A program made the position numbers and the translations under genes. DNA of 64,000 nt from Clostridiales bacterium (GTDB lineage Bacteria; Bacillota; Clostridia; Christensenellales; Borkfalkiaceae), in assembly GCA_015071005.1 (NCBI GenBank), contig SVIG01000003.1, positions 124,001 to 188,000 on the forward strand, given 5' to 3'. Shown here one piece after another: positions 42,882-51,813 of this stretch. The notes below the pieces were generated by a model. That model did not search any database, was not told the DNA's origin, and was given only the letters and a program-made list of their open reading frames with translations. Numbering within the stretch: position 1 is the stretch's first letter; every line of letters begins with the position of its first letter.

Positions 42882-44261
42882 TTATTTGCTTGCAGGCAAG
42901 GATGCCGCTGCAATACTCTGCCCTACACGACGGCTGTTTTCATCGGGCAAACCAATATCAAGCCCCGCAAATTCGGGGTATTCCGCCGCCAACGTTTCTT
43001 TGCAGGTCGCAAGAATAATATCGCCGCCTTTACCGCCCATAACGCGGCCAAGCAAAAGCATGTGCTTGATATCGTAGAACTTCGCATAGAAAGGAATCGT
43101 ATGCGCAAGATATACGCCGATATCTTCATAGATTTGTGCCGCGAGTGCGTCGCCCTTTTCCATGAGCGCTTGAATGACCTTCAATTTTTGCGCAGGCGTC
43201 AAGCCCTCTTCAAATTTGAAACCGCCGTATTCCGCAAGCTTGATGACCGCGTCTTGCGAGAAATATTTACAGCCAACGCCGAAATCGCCGCTCCATTCGT
43301 CTTGCATAGCCCCTTCGTTGAAATCTACGGGCGCGAACGCAAGCTCGGAAAGCCAACCGTTGATGCCGCCGTTCATATTGATATAACCAACCGCCTCACT
43401 CGTACCCATTGCGATACCGAGTACGCCGTTGTCTTCCAAGTCAATCGCCCCTGCAAGCGCGGTAACGTCGCCGTCGTTCGCTACTTCCAAAGGAATTTCC
43501 TTGCCGTATTCTTTGCTCATTTCCTTCGCTACGTTGATATACATATTCTTTACGTAATCGCCGTGCTTGGATTTGTCAACCTTGATAAACAAGGAAGCGA
43601 CCATGATTTTATTATCTACGTAAACGCCAGCGGAAGAAACGCCGATCGTGTCTACGGTGGGCATCTTGGAAGCTGCCGTCTTCATCGCCGTCAAAATTTC
43701 GTTATAGTGATAGGTGGGATCTTCCGTAACCTTCGGATTCCAAACGACTTCTTCGCTATATACAACTTCGCCGTTGATCACCGCGCTTACCTTTCTATCC
43801 GAGCCGCCAGCGTCGAAACCGATACGGCAACCATCCAAATAACCGCCTACGCGAATGGAGGCGTTCTTTTGCTCGGGAATTTCGTTTTCTTCAAGCCATA
43901 CCACCTCGAAAGGTTTTTCATAAACGCCGCTCATAAAGTCTACGTCGAATGCGCGAAGCCCTTCCATCGTGTATGCTTTTTTCAAGTATTCATAAATCGA
44001 CTTGCTGCCTGCAACGGAAATTTTGAAACCGCCCACAACCCACAAAATCGTCTTTGCCAAATGCTCTGCGATACGGAAATTCAACGCGTCGTTGATACCG
44101 TCTGCCAATGCGTCGTATTTGTATACGTAATTATAACCGCCGCTTCTTTCCGCAACGAGCGTAACCGCTACGGGCTTACCGCTCTTTTTGACTTCTGCAT
44201 CAAAATCGTTCAGCGCTTTGATCATAGGATAAAAATTCTTGTCTAATACTGGTAATCTCAT
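42882..44261 (-). CDS. ROK/hexokinase-like sugar kinase with N-terminal extension
   Basis: The protein has 459 residues from the ATG at 44261 (GGAGAG upstream). The C-terminal two thirds hold the actin-like ATPase kinase motifs: FDAGGSDRKV (phosphate 1), VANDGDVTALAG (catalytic Asp region) and GIAMGTSEAVGY (phosphate 2). The first 140 residues are an additional domain not found in ordinary ROK glucokinases, and the ROK zinc-finger CxCGxxGC is absent. In front of nagA, N-acetylglucosamine or another amino sugar is the likeliest substrate. Glucose is possible. Proteins of this longer type recur in Clostridia. Confidence 0.8.
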   Translation of the reverse strand: MRLPVLDKNFYPMIKALNDFDAEVKKSGKPVAVTLVAERSGGYNYVYKYDALADGINDALNFRIAEHLAKTILWVVGGFKISVAGSKSIYEYLKKAYTMEGLRAFDVDFMSGVYEKPFEVVWLEENEIPEQKNASIRVGGYLDGCRIGFDAGGSDRKVSAVINGEVVYSEEVVWNPKVTEDPTYHYNEILTAMKTAASKMPTVDTIGVSSAGVYVDNKIMVASLFIKVDKSKHGDYVKNMYINVAKEMSKEYGKEIPLEVANDGDVTALAGAIDLEDNGVLGIAMGTSEAVGYINMNGGINGWLSELAFAPVDFNEGAMQDEWSGDFGVGCKYFSQDAVIKLAEYGGFKFEEGLTPAQKLKVIQALMEKGDALAAQIYEDIGVYLAHTIPFYAKFYDIKHMLLLGRVMGGKGGDIILATCKETLAAEYPEFAGLDIGLPDENSRRVGQSIAAASLPASK

Positions 44262-44309
44262 AATTTTTACTCTCCTTTCCCTAATTTTGGAACATATTAC
44301 CTTATTGTA

Positions 44310-44337
44310 ATTATACAATAAAGCTCGCATTTTTCAA
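44310..44337 (-). promoter_or_regulatory. Promoter of the ROK kinase-nagA operon
   Basis: TTGAAA (44332-44337), 16-base spacer, TATAAT (44310-44315). Confidence 0.78.
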
Positions 44338-44412
44338 TAGAAATTCTTTCATAGTTTTGTGAGATTCTTTCGCAACATTCCCAAGTGAAAGTTTTTTGCA
44401 AAACAGCGATAA

Positions 44413-44440
44413 AAAAAGCTCCGCTTTCACGGAGCTTTTT
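44413..44440 (-). terminator. Terminator of the phosphoglucomutase gene
   Basis: AAGCTCCG-TGAAAG-CGGAGCTT followed by TTTTTA on the minus strand. Confidence 0.9.
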
Positions 44441-44443
44441 ACA

Positions 44444-46162
44444 TTAGTTTTTTGCTTTTTCCAAAAGTGCGTTGACAGACGCTTGCATTTCGACAAGCTT
44501 CGCGTTTGCCGCCGCCTCGTCTTTCGCTTTGAGCGAATAGTAGATTTTGAGCTTCGGTTCGGTACCGCTCGGGCGTACGCATACGAACGAACCGCCTGCA
44601 AGCTCGTAATATACGCAGTTGCATTTGGGAATATCCATTTCACTCACGCTGCCGTCCGCCGCCGTGCGTTTTGCGGCGCTGTAATCACGCACCGCTTCCA
44701 CTTTCACGCCCGCAAATTCGTCCACTTTCAACGTCTTCAATGCGTCTACGACCGCGTTCATTTCCTTCATCGCGTTCAAGCCCGAATATTGAATGGAAAC
44801 GTTCTTATCGAGTACGTAGCCGTATTTTGCGTAGATTTCTTGCAGTCTATCGAAAACGCTCTTGCCGATATACGCGTAGTAACAAACCATTTCCGCGCAA
44901 AGCATGGAAGCCACGACTGCGTCCTTATCTCTTGCGTGCGTACCGCGAAGATAGCCGCAGGATTCTTCAAAACCGAAGATATAGGTATGTTTTCCGTCCT
45001 TTTCCCATTGCTTAATCTTTTCGCCGATAAACTTAAAGCCAACGGGCGTTTCGTAAAGGGTCACGCCGTAATCGTCGCAAAGAGCCTTTGCCATACCCGT
45101 CGTAACGAACGATTTTACGACCGCCGCGTTCTTAGGCATCGCATTGTCTTCGTTCAATCTCGTCAAGATATAATCGAGCAACAAAATCCCTACTTGGTTG
45201 CCCGAAAGCGCCACGAATTCCCCTTGCTCGTCTTTGAGCGCAACGCCAAGACGGTCGGAATCGGGGTCGGTACCGAACACTACGTCCGCATCGATTTTAT
45301 TCGCGAGCGCAATCCCCATCGAAAGGGTTTCCTTAAACTCAGGATTCGGCACTTTTACCGTCGAGAACTCGGTGTCCTTCTTCGTTTGTTCTTCTACGAC
45401 CGTCACGTTGATGCCAAGTTTGCCCAAAATCGCCATAACGGGCTTATAACCGCTACCGTGCACGGGAGTATAGACAAGTTTCAAATTCGCGCCGCATTTT
45501 TCCACCGCTTCTTTGGACAAAGTAAGCTTGGAAAGCTCGTCGATATAATCTTGATCAAGCTTTTGCGGTACGGTTTCGATCAAAGCGCTGCTTTCGTCGC
45601 CTTCCACGGAAAGATAATCGCTGATTGCGTTTATGTAGGAAACGACTTTCGCGGTATCTTCAGGCGACATTTGCGCGCCGTCCTCGCCGTATACTTTATA
45701 GCCGTTATATTCCTTAGGGTTATGGCTCGCCGTAATCATAATCCCTGCAATCGTATTTAAGTATCTAACCGCATACGAGAGCATAGGTACGGGGTGTACG
45801 TCGTCAAAAAGGTACGCTTTAATAGCGTTTTTCGCGAGTACTCCAGCCGCCGCTTTGGCAAATTCTTCCGATTTTCTACGCGTATCGTAAGAAATGACAA
45901 CGCCCCTTTCCATCGCGGCTTTGCCAAGGCTCTTCACCCATTCGGAAAGACCTTTCGTTGCGCGCATTACCGTATAAATATTCATCATATTCATACCGTA
46001 GCCAATTATGCCGCGCATACCTGCCGTACCAAATTCCAGCTCGCCGCCAAAACGGTATTCAAGCTCCTTTTCATTGCCGCTAATCGCGACAAGCTCCGCT
46101 TTTCCTTCCGCGTTTAATCTTTCGTCATTGATCCAAGTATTGTAATTTTTAACGTAGTCCAT
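44444..46162 (-). CDS. pgcA: Phosphoglucomutase/phosphomannomutase
   Basis: The protein has 572 residues from the ATG at 46162, seven bases after GGAGG. It has the phosphoserine loop TASHNPKEYNGYKVYG, the metal-binding FGTDPDSDRLG, the sugar-binding GFEESCGYLRG and the C-terminal phosphate-binding RPSGTEPKLKIY. This is the long alpha-phosphohexomutase class typical of Firmicutes PgcA, which interconverts glucose-1-P and glucose-6-P for cell-wall polymers and glycogen. It forms its own unit with a clear promoter and terminator. Mannose or glucosamine specificity cannot be excluded. Confidence 0.93.
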   Translation of the reverse strand: MDYVKNYNTWINDERLNAEGKAELVAISGNEKELEYRFGGELEFGTAGMRGIIGYGMNMMNIYTVMRATKGLSEWVKSLGKAAMERGVVISYDTRRKSEEFAKAAAGVLAKNAIKAYLFDDVHPVPMLSYAVRYLNTIAGIMITASHNPKEYNGYKVYGEDGAQMSPEDTAKVVSYINAISDYLSVEGDESSALIETVPQKLDQDYIDELSKLTLSKEAVEKCGANLKLVYTPVHGSGYKPVMAILGKLGINVTVVEEQTKKDTEFSTVKVPNPEFKETLSMGIALANKIDADVVFGTDPDSDRLGVALKDEQGEFVALSGNQVGILLLDYILTRLNEDNAMPKNAAVVKSFVTTGMAKALCDDYGVTLYETPVGFKFIGEKIKQWEKDGKHTYIFGFEESCGYLRGTHARDKDAVVASMLCAEMVCYYAYIGKSVFDRLQEIYAKYGYVLDKNVSIQYSGLNAMKEMNAVVDALKTLKVDEFAGVKVEAVRDYSAAKRTAADGSVSEMDIPKCNCVYYELAGGSFVCVRPSGTEPKLKIYYSLKAKDEAAANAKLVEMQASVNALLEKAKN

Positions 46163-46211
46163 TCTTACCTCCAAAAAAACACGTTCAATCAGAAAAAAAT
46201 TCCTATTTATT

Positions 46212-46240
46212 ATTGTATCACATTATATATATATTGTCAA
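46212..46240 (-). promoter_or_regulatory. Promoter of the phosphoglucomutase gene
   Basis: TTGACA (46235-46240), N17, TACAAT (46212-46217). Confidence 0.85.
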
Positions 46241-46252
46241 GAACGAAATAAA

Positions 46253-46282
46253 AAAATCTCCCCCGATTCGAGAGAGATTTTT
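46253..46282 (-). terminator. Terminator of the citrate-synthesis operon
   Basis: AAAATCTC and GAGATTTT flank a 13-base loop, with U runs in the transcript. It is a modest hairpin directly after the isocitrate dehydrogenase stop. Confidence 0.7.
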
Positions 46283-46288
46283 CTGAAA

Positions 46289-47464
46289 TCAAAGTTTTTG
46301 CAAGGTTTCCATAACGTAATCGCCGAATTCGTCGCAAGTCGCGCCCGTATCACGGCCCGTAATTACGTATTTCTTTTCTTCAAACGAGCAAATATCGAGC
46401 GCTCTTTCGAGTTTGTCCGCTCTATCCTGCAAACCGATATGCGAAAGAAGCATTACGCAAGCACGGAGCATCGAACAAGGATCTGCGTACTTGCCGCGAC
46501 CTTCCGTAATCATTCTCGGTGCGCTGCCGTGAATCGCCTCGAACATTGCGTATTTCTTACCGATATTCGCGCAACCTGCCGTACCTACGCCGCCTTGGAA
46601 TTCCGCCGCTTCGTCCGAGATAATATCGCCGTACAAATTAGGAAGCAACAACACCTTGAAATCGCGGCGACGTTTTTTGTCTACGAGCTTCGCCGTCATA
46701 ATATCCGCATACCATTCGTCCGTGATAATATCGGGATACAAATCGCCAACCTTATGGCAATCTTCCAAGAAATTACCGTCCGTCGTCTTGATAACGTTCG
46801 CTTTCGTGACAAGGGAAACGCGGTTTAAGCCATTCTTATGCGCGTAATCGTAAGCAAGGCGCGCAATTCTATCCGAGCCTTGTTTTGTCGTGATCGTGAA
46901 GTCCACCGCCAAATCTTCGGTAATATTAAACCCAGACGAACCGATTGCATAGCCACCTTCCGTGTTTTCACGGAAAATCGTCCAATTGATCCCTTCTTCG
47001 GGCACTTTAACAGGACGGATATTCGCAAACAAATCAAGCGCTTTACGCATCGCAACGTTCGCCGATTCAATATTCGGCATACCGCTGCCCTTTTGGGGAG
47101 TCGTCGTCGGGCCTTTCAAGATGATATGGCAAGCTTTAAGCTCCGCCATAACGTCGTCGGGAATCGCTTTGCCTTTTGCAATACGATTTTCAATCGTAAG
47201 GCCTTCGATATCCTTAAACTCTACTTTCCCAGCCGCCACCAAATCAGCAAGGATAAATTCCAGCACTCTACGCGCTTGCGCGGAGATAATCGGACCGATG
47301 CCGTCGCCGCCGCATACACCAATTTTGATACAATCGAGCGCGGAATAATCCACGAAATCGCCCTGCGCTTTCATATCCTCAACGCGCGTGAGCTGTTCTG
47401 CCATCAATTTTCTAAATTTTTCGCACGCAACGTCAAGCTGCGCTTTGTATTCTGCCTTTTCCAT
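46289..47464 (-). CDS. Isocitrate dehydrogenase (probably NAD-dependent)
   Basis: This 391-residue enzyme of the isocitrate/isopropylmalate dehydrogenase family has GGDGIGPIISAQARRVL, the substrate-binding NIESANVAMRKALDLFANIRPV, the FRENTEGGYA loop, LLPNLYGDIISDEAAEFQGG, and EAIHGSAPRM. The nucleotide loop after HGSAP is not the E. coli NADP type (KYAGQDKVNP), so NAD is more likely; this is inference. It converts isocitrate to 2-oxoglutarate. It sits six bases downstream of aconitase in an operon with Re-citrate synthase, so isocitrate rather than isopropylmalate is the substrate. Confidence 0.9.
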   Translation of the reverse strand: MEKAEYKAQLDVACEKFRKLMAEQLTRVEDMKAQGDFVDYSALDCIKIGVCGGDGIGPIISAQARRVLEFILADLVAAGKVEFKDIEGLTIENRIAKGKAIPDDVMAELKACHIILKGPTTTPQKGSGMPNIESANVAMRKALDLFANIRPVKVPEEGINWTIFRENTEGGYAIGSSGFNITEDLAVDFTITTKQGSDRIARLAYDYAHKNGLNRVSLVTKANVIKTTDGNFLEDCHKVGDLYPDIITDEWYADIMTAKLVDKKRRRDFKVLLLPNLYGDIISDEAAEFQGGVGTAGCANIGKKYAMFEAIHGSAPRMITEGRGKYADPCSMLRACVMLLSHIGLQDRADKLERALDICSFEEKKYVITGRDTGATCDEFGDYVMETLQKL

Positions 47465-47470
47465 TTCTTC

Positions 47471-49402
47471 TCACCTCTGATTTTTCGTATAATTCAAGCA
47501 ACCGCCAGCCAAAAGCATTTCGCGCTGTCTTTCGGACAAATTCAAGCAAAGTTTTGCCTGCGCGCCGTTCGTTTTGTTGATAAGCGTTGCTTCCGTCGCG
47601 CCCTTTACCGCCGCCGCGAAATCTTTGATTTCGAGCGCGTTGCCTTCCGCAAAGTTTTCGTAATCGTCGGGATTTGCAAGCGTCATCGGTACGATGCCGA
47701 AGTTAATCAAGTTTGCCACGTGGATACGTGCAAAGCTCTTCGCCACCACCGCCTTGATACCCAAATACAACGGCACGAGCGCCGCGTGTTCACGGGACGA
47801 GCCTTGACCATAGTTCGAGCCGCCTAAAATCACGCCGCCGCCCTTTGCTTTCGCTCTTTCGGGGAACTCTTTATCGCATACGGTAAAGCAAAACTCCGAG
47901 AGCTTGGGAACGTTCGATCTATACGGCAATACTTTCGTGCCTGCCGGCATAATGTGGTCGGTGGTGATATCGTCGCCCACTTTCAAAATCAGCTCGCAGT
48001 TCAAGTCCTTTTCAGGCGCTTTCCCTACGGGAATCGGCTTAATGTTTGGACCGCGAACGACTTCCACGCTTTCCATTTCCTCTACCGTAGCAGGCATTTC
48101 GATTAAGTTATCGTTAATTTTGAACACGGACGGCATTTCCACCTTAGGCGCAACGCCAAGCGACGTGGGATCGGTAAACACGCCCGCAATCGCCGAAGCC
48201 GCCGCTGTTTCGGGGGAAACAAGATACACCTGCGCGTCCGCCGTACCGCTACGCGCAAGGAAATTTCTATTGAAGGTACGCAAGCTTACCCCTGCCGAGT
48301 TGGGCGAGAAACCCATACCGATACAAGGTCCGCAAGCGCATTCCAAAATTCTCGCGCCCGCGTTGATAAGATCCGCCAATGCGCCGCACTCGGCGAGCAT
48401 CGTGTAAACCTGCTTTGAGCCGGGCGAGATAGACAAGCTTACGTCGGGGTGTACCGTCTTGCCTTTGAGCATCGCCGCTACCGTCAGCATATCCGACAAG
48501 GAGGAGTTCGTACAAGAACCGATACATACTTGGTTTATTTTCATACCCGAAAGCTCCGCAACCGATTTTACGTTATCGGGGCTGTGCGGACAAGCCGCCA
48601 AGGGCTGCAACGCAGACAAATCGACGGTGTATTCCGCGTCAAACTTCGCGTCCGCGTCGGAAGAAAGCTCAATCCAATCTTCTTCGCGGTTTTCCGCCTT
48701 TAAGAAGGCTTTCGTCACTTCGTCGGACGGGAAAATCGAGCTGGTTGCACCAAGCTCCGCGCCCATATTCGTGATTGTCGCGCGTTGGGGCACAGAAAGA
48801 GTTTTAACACCTTCCCCACCGTATTCCACGATTGCGCCAACGCCGCCCTTTACGCCAAGCAAACGCAACACTTCCAAAATTACGTCCTTTGCGCCGACGT
48901 AATCGGAAAGCTTGCCTACGAGATTTACTTTAATCATCTTGGGCATAGTTATGTAGTACGTACCGCCGCCCATAGCCACCGCAACGTCCAAACCGCCTGC
49001 ACCCATACCGAGCATACCGATACCGCCAGCCGTAGGCGTGTGGCTATCCGAACCGATTAAGGTCTTGCCGGGCTTGGAAAAACGCTCCAAATGTACTTGA
49101 TGGCAAATGCCGTTTCCAGGACGGGAAAAACGAATGCCGTGCTTTTTCGTCACCGTTTGAATATAGCGGTGATCGTCGGCATTTTCAAAGCCCGCCTGCA
49201 AGGTGTTGTGGTCGATATACGCCACGGAAAGCTCCGTCTTTACGCGGTCGATTCCCATCGCCTCAAACTGCAAGTACGCCATCGTACCCGTCGCGTCCTG
49301 CGTGAGCGTTTGATCGATACGAAGTCCAATTTCCTTGCCTGCAATCATTTCACCGCAAACAAGGTGGGTTTTAATGATTTTTTGCGCGATTGTGTAACCC
49401 AT
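47471..49402 (-). CDS. Aconitate hydratase
   Basis: This 643-residue protein carries the aconitase motifs GSDSHTPTAGGIGMLGMGAGG, split here by domain position (residues about 115-135), the cluster cysteines in GSCTNSS and CACGPCIGMG, and the C-terminal swivelling domain with GGSNYGQGSSREHAALVP. It interconverts citrate and isocitrate through a [4Fe-4S] cluster. The size is that of the shorter anaerobe-type aconitase, well below the roughly 900 residues of E. coli AcnA. Flanking Re-citrate synthase and isocitrate dehydrogenase genes make a homoaconitase or isopropylmalate isomerase role unlikely. Confidence 0.92.
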   Translation of the reverse strand: MGYTIAQKIIKTHLVCGEMIAGKEIGLRIDQTLTQDATGTMAYLQFEAMGIDRVKTELSVAYIDHNTLQAGFENADDHRYIQTVTKKHGIRFSRPGNGICHQVHLERFSKPGKTLIGSDSHTPTAGGIGMLGMGAGGLDVAVAMGGGTYYITMPKMIKVNLVGKLSDYVGAKDVILEVLRLLGVKGGVGAIVEYGGEGVKTLSVPQRATITNMGAELGATSSIFPSDEVTKAFLKAENREEDWIELSSDADAKFDAEYTVDLSALQPLAACPHSPDNVKSVAELSGMKINQVCIGSCTNSSLSDMLTVAAMLKGKTVHPDVSLSISPGSKQVYTMLAECGALADLINAGARILECACGPCIGMGFSPNSAGVSLRTFNRNFLARSGTADAQVYLVSPETAAASAIAGVFTDPTSLGVAPKVEMPSVFKINDNLIEMPATVEEMESVEVVRGPNIKPIPVGKAPEKDLNCELILKVGDDITTDHIMPAGTKVLPYRSNVPKLSEFCFTVCDKEFPERAKAKGGGVILGGSNYGQGSSREHAALVPLYLGIKAVVAKSFARIHVANLINFGIVPMTLANPDDYENFAEGNALEIKDFAAAVKGATEATLINKTNGAQAKLCLNLSERQREMLLAGGCLNYTKNQR

Positions 49403-49416
49403 ATTCTCTCCTTTGC

Positions 49417-50808
49417 TTAAATGTTTAAGCCGCGCAAGCTGCTGCGTTCGTCGTGAACGTACTTCTTCACAAGCGACTCCAATTCGTCCTCGCCCATAAC
49501 CGTCGTTCTACCGTCCGCGTACAACGCGTCGATCTCGTCTTTGAGCGTTTTCACAAGCCAATCCTGCTTCCCAACCATTTTTTCTTCGGGGAGCTTGAAA
49601 TGCTTGTTTACCCAATACGCAATCCCAGCCAAACCGGACGTATTCGAAATGGAAACTTCCGCCGGACGATTCAAAATCTTTTCCGTATCGAAAATATTAT
49701 AGATTTCCGCGTCTTTCATCATGCCGTCTGCGTGTACGCCCGCTCTCGTTAAGTTGAACGCACTACCCACAAAAGGCGTCATCGGCGGAATATCGTAGCC
49801 AAGCTCTTTTTGGAAATATTCAGCGATATCCGTAATCGCCGTCGTATCCATACCGTCAAGTGTACCGCGCAACGAAGCGTATTGCATAACCATCGCTTCG
49901 ACGGGTACGTTCCCCGTTCTTTCCCCTATGCCGAGTAAGGAACAGTTTACGCCGCTCGCCCCGAAAAGCCACGCGCTAACCGCATTCGCAACGCCCATAT
50001 AGAAATCGTTATGACCGTGCCATTCGAGCATTTCAGACGTAACGTCGGAATAGTGATGCAACGCGTAAACCAAACCAGGTACGCTTCTAGGAGGAGCCGC
50101 ACCTGCAAAGGGTACGCCGTAGCCCATTGTATCGCACATACGGATCTTTACGGGAATATTCGCTTCCTTCGAAAGCTCTACAAGCGCGTTAACAAACGGT
50201 ACGACAAAGCCGTACAAGTCCGCTCTCGTCAAATCTTCCAAATGACAACGCGGGGAAATACCCGCTTCAAACGCCTGCTTTACAACGCCGAGATAATGAT
50301 CGTACGCCTGCTTTCTCGACATGTTCAATTTCTTGAAAATGTGATAATCCGAGCAACTAACCAAAATCCCCGTTTCCTTAATCCCGATGTTGTGCACGAG
50401 TTCAAAGTCCTCTTTCTTCGCACGAATCCAAGTGGTAATTTCGGGGAACTTATAGCCAAGCGCCATACATTGCTCTAACGCCTCTCTGTCCTTTTTCGTA
50501 TAAACGAAAAATTCACTTTGACGAATGATCCCTTTCGGTCCGCCGAGTCTTGCAAGCATCTTATAAATATCGACGATTTGCTTCGCCGTGTACGGCGCGC
50601 GCGATTGCTGACCGTCACGGAAAGTCGTGTCGGTAATCCAAATTTCTTTGGGCGTATTCATCGGCACGCGGCGATGGTTAAACGAAGTTTTCGGCACTTC
50701 GTCGTAGGGATAAATGTCGCGGAACAAGTTGGGCGTTGCAACGTCTTGCAAGTTATATTTATACTGATCTTGCTCCAACAAATTACTCATGGGGTTAAAT
50801 TCAATCAT
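49417..50808 (-). CDS. Re-citrate synthase
   Basis: This 463-residue protein belongs to the isopropylmalate/homocitrate synthase superfamily, not the ordinary Si-type citrate synthases. It has ITDTTFRDGQQSRAPYTAKQ, SCSDYHIF, CHLEDLTRADLYGFV, EWHGHNDFYMGVANAVSAW and GIGERTGNVPVEAM. These closely resemble the characterised Re-citrate synthase of Clostridium kluyveri as I remember it. It condenses acetyl-CoA and oxaloacetate to citrate with opposite stereochemistry, usually needs Mn2+ and is oxygen-sensitive. First gene of an operon with aconitase and isocitrate dehydrogenase, it would feed 2-oxoglutarate and glutamate synthesis. The ATG at 50808 follows GGTGAG. Confidence 0.9.
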   Translation of the reverse strand: MIEFNPMSNLLEQDQYKYNLQDVATPNLFRDIYPYDEVPKTSFNHRRVPMNTPKEIWITDTTFRDGQQSRAPYTAKQIVDIYKMLARLGGPKGIIRQSEFFVYTKKDREALEQCMALGYKFPEITTWIRAKKEDFELVHNIGIKETGILVSCSDYHIFKKLNMSRKQAYDHYLGVVKQAFEAGISPRCHLEDLTRADLYGFVVPFVNALVELSKEANIPVKIRMCDTMGYGVPFAGAAPPRSVPGLVYALHHYSDVTSEMLEWHGHNDFYMGVANAVSAWLFGASGVNCSLLGIGERTGNVPVEAMVMQYASLRGTLDGMDTTAITDIAEYFQKELGYDIPPMTPFVGSAFNLTRAGVHADGMMKDAEIYNIFDTEKILNRPAEVSISNTSGLAGIAYWVNKHFKLPEEKMVGKQDWLVKTLKDEIDALYADGRTTVMGEDELESLVKKYVHDERSSLRGLNI

Positions 50809-50866
50809 ACTCTCACCTCACGTTTTATTTTTTCGATTAAACCATGGTTTTCAATGTATCAAATCG

Positions 50867-50895
50867 ATTATACATTAAAATAAATGCATTGTCAA
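50867..50895 (-). promoter_or_regulatory. Consensus promoter of the Re-citrate synthase operon
   Basis: TTGACA (50890-50895), N17, TATAAT (50867-50872). The leader contains the perfect palindrome AAACCATGGTTT (50839-50850), a possible operator. Confidence 0.9.
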
Positions 50896-50954
50896 GGATT
50901 TGAGCGCCCAAAATAAAGTTTCTTCACGGAATTTTCACTTTTTTACATAAATGT

Positions 50955-50986
50955 AAACGCCCTTCTCGTCACCGAGAAAGGCGTTT
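50955..50986 (-). terminator. Terminator of the SDR/YggS operon
   Basis: AAACGCC-TTTCTCGG and CGAGAAGGGCGTTT form a long hairpin on the minus strand. The U tail is short. Confidence 0.75.
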
Positions 50987-50996
50987 TATCGATTGA

Positions 50997-51803
50997 TTAA
51001 AATGCGTCCTTACTGATTTTACTCCATCTTCGAGCGATAAAGGCGAGACGCCAAGAGGTCGGCATCCAACACGTCCCAACGCGCATCACCTTGTTCCAAA
51101 AACCGACGATCACCTTGCGTTTGTTCTTCGCAACTGCTTTAAGCGAAGCTTCCGCGACCGATTCAGGCGATTTCGCAGCCATTTTTCCCCAAAGACCTTG
51201 CCCTTGGATTTGTTCCTTGATGTCCGCCCTCGTCGGCATTGCCCCAGGCAAAACGACCGTCACTTTTACGCCCTTTCCTTTCATTTCCGCACGCAAAGAC
51301 TGCGAGAAGGACGTAAGCGCACCCTTCGCCGCGCTGTAAATCGCAAAATACGGCATCGGGTAGATACCCGAAACGGAAGAAACGTTGACAATTTGCAGCT
51401 CTTTGGCTCGATTATCGATTGCAAACTTCGAAAGCGCAACCGCCGCTTCAAAATTGACGCGGCATTGAAAGGAAATCTTCTCTTGCGTATATGCTTCCAA
51501 GCCTTTTTGTATGTCCGCGCCGGCAACGTTCGCAAGCAGAGAAATCCTCTTACCGCTTTCCGCAATTTTTGCGTTCATCGCGTCCCTGCTACCCTGCAAC
51601 GACAAGTCCGCGGCGTAAATTTCACATTCCGTTTGCGGATATTTTTCCGCGAGCTCCGCTTTCAAAGCAAGGAGTTTTTCTTCGCTCCTGCCCGTCAAAA
51701 GCAATTTGTAGCCGCGTTTCGCAAGCGCATGAACGAATGCTTTTCCAAGTCCGCCCGTCGCGCCCGTGACAAGCGCGTAACCCATTTCTTTTTGTTTCTT
51801 CAT
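50997..51803 (-). CDS. Short-chain dehydrogenase/reductase
   Basis: The protein has 268 residues from the ATG at 51803; the longer frame would overlap yggS by 41 bases. It has the classical SDR cofactor motif TGATGGLGKAF, NVAGAD in place of NNAG, the catalytic Ser in VSSVSG and YSAAKGA with the Tyr-Lys pair. A C-terminal extension of about 50 residues includes an amphipathic or hydrophobic helix. The basic residues after the first strand (LTGRSEEKL) favour NADP. The substrate is unknown; long-chain or lipid-type SDRs such as YqjQ look similar. It follows yggS by 10 bases. Confidence 0.87.
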   Translation of the reverse strand: MKKQKEMGYALVTGATGGLGKAFVHALAKRGYKLLLTGRSEEKLLALKAELAEKYPQTECEIYAADLSLQGSRDAMNAKIAESGKRISLLANVAGADIQKGLEAYTQEKISFQCRVNFEAAVALSKFAIDNRAKELQIVNVSSVSGIYPMPYFAIYSAAKGALTSFSQSLRAEMKGKGVKVTVVLPGAMPTRADIKEQIQGQGLWGKMAAKSPESVAEASLKAVAKNKRKVIVGFWNKVMRVGTCWMPTSWRLAFIARRWSKISKDAF

Positions 51804-51813
51804 TTTCCCGATC

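Noticed and set aside
42201-44246. 681-residue plus-strand frame
   Set aside because: Antisense shadow of the nagA and ROK kinase genes: Arg/His/Phe-rich, no ribosome site, no recognisable domain.
44396-45760. 454-residue plus-strand frame
   Set aside because: Antisense to the phosphoglucomutase gene; no ribosome site or domain.
49417-50808. 2-isopropylmalate or homocitrate synthase
   Set aside because: Sequence pattern follows clostridial Re-citrate synthase, and the operon partners are aconitase and isocitrate dehydrogenase.
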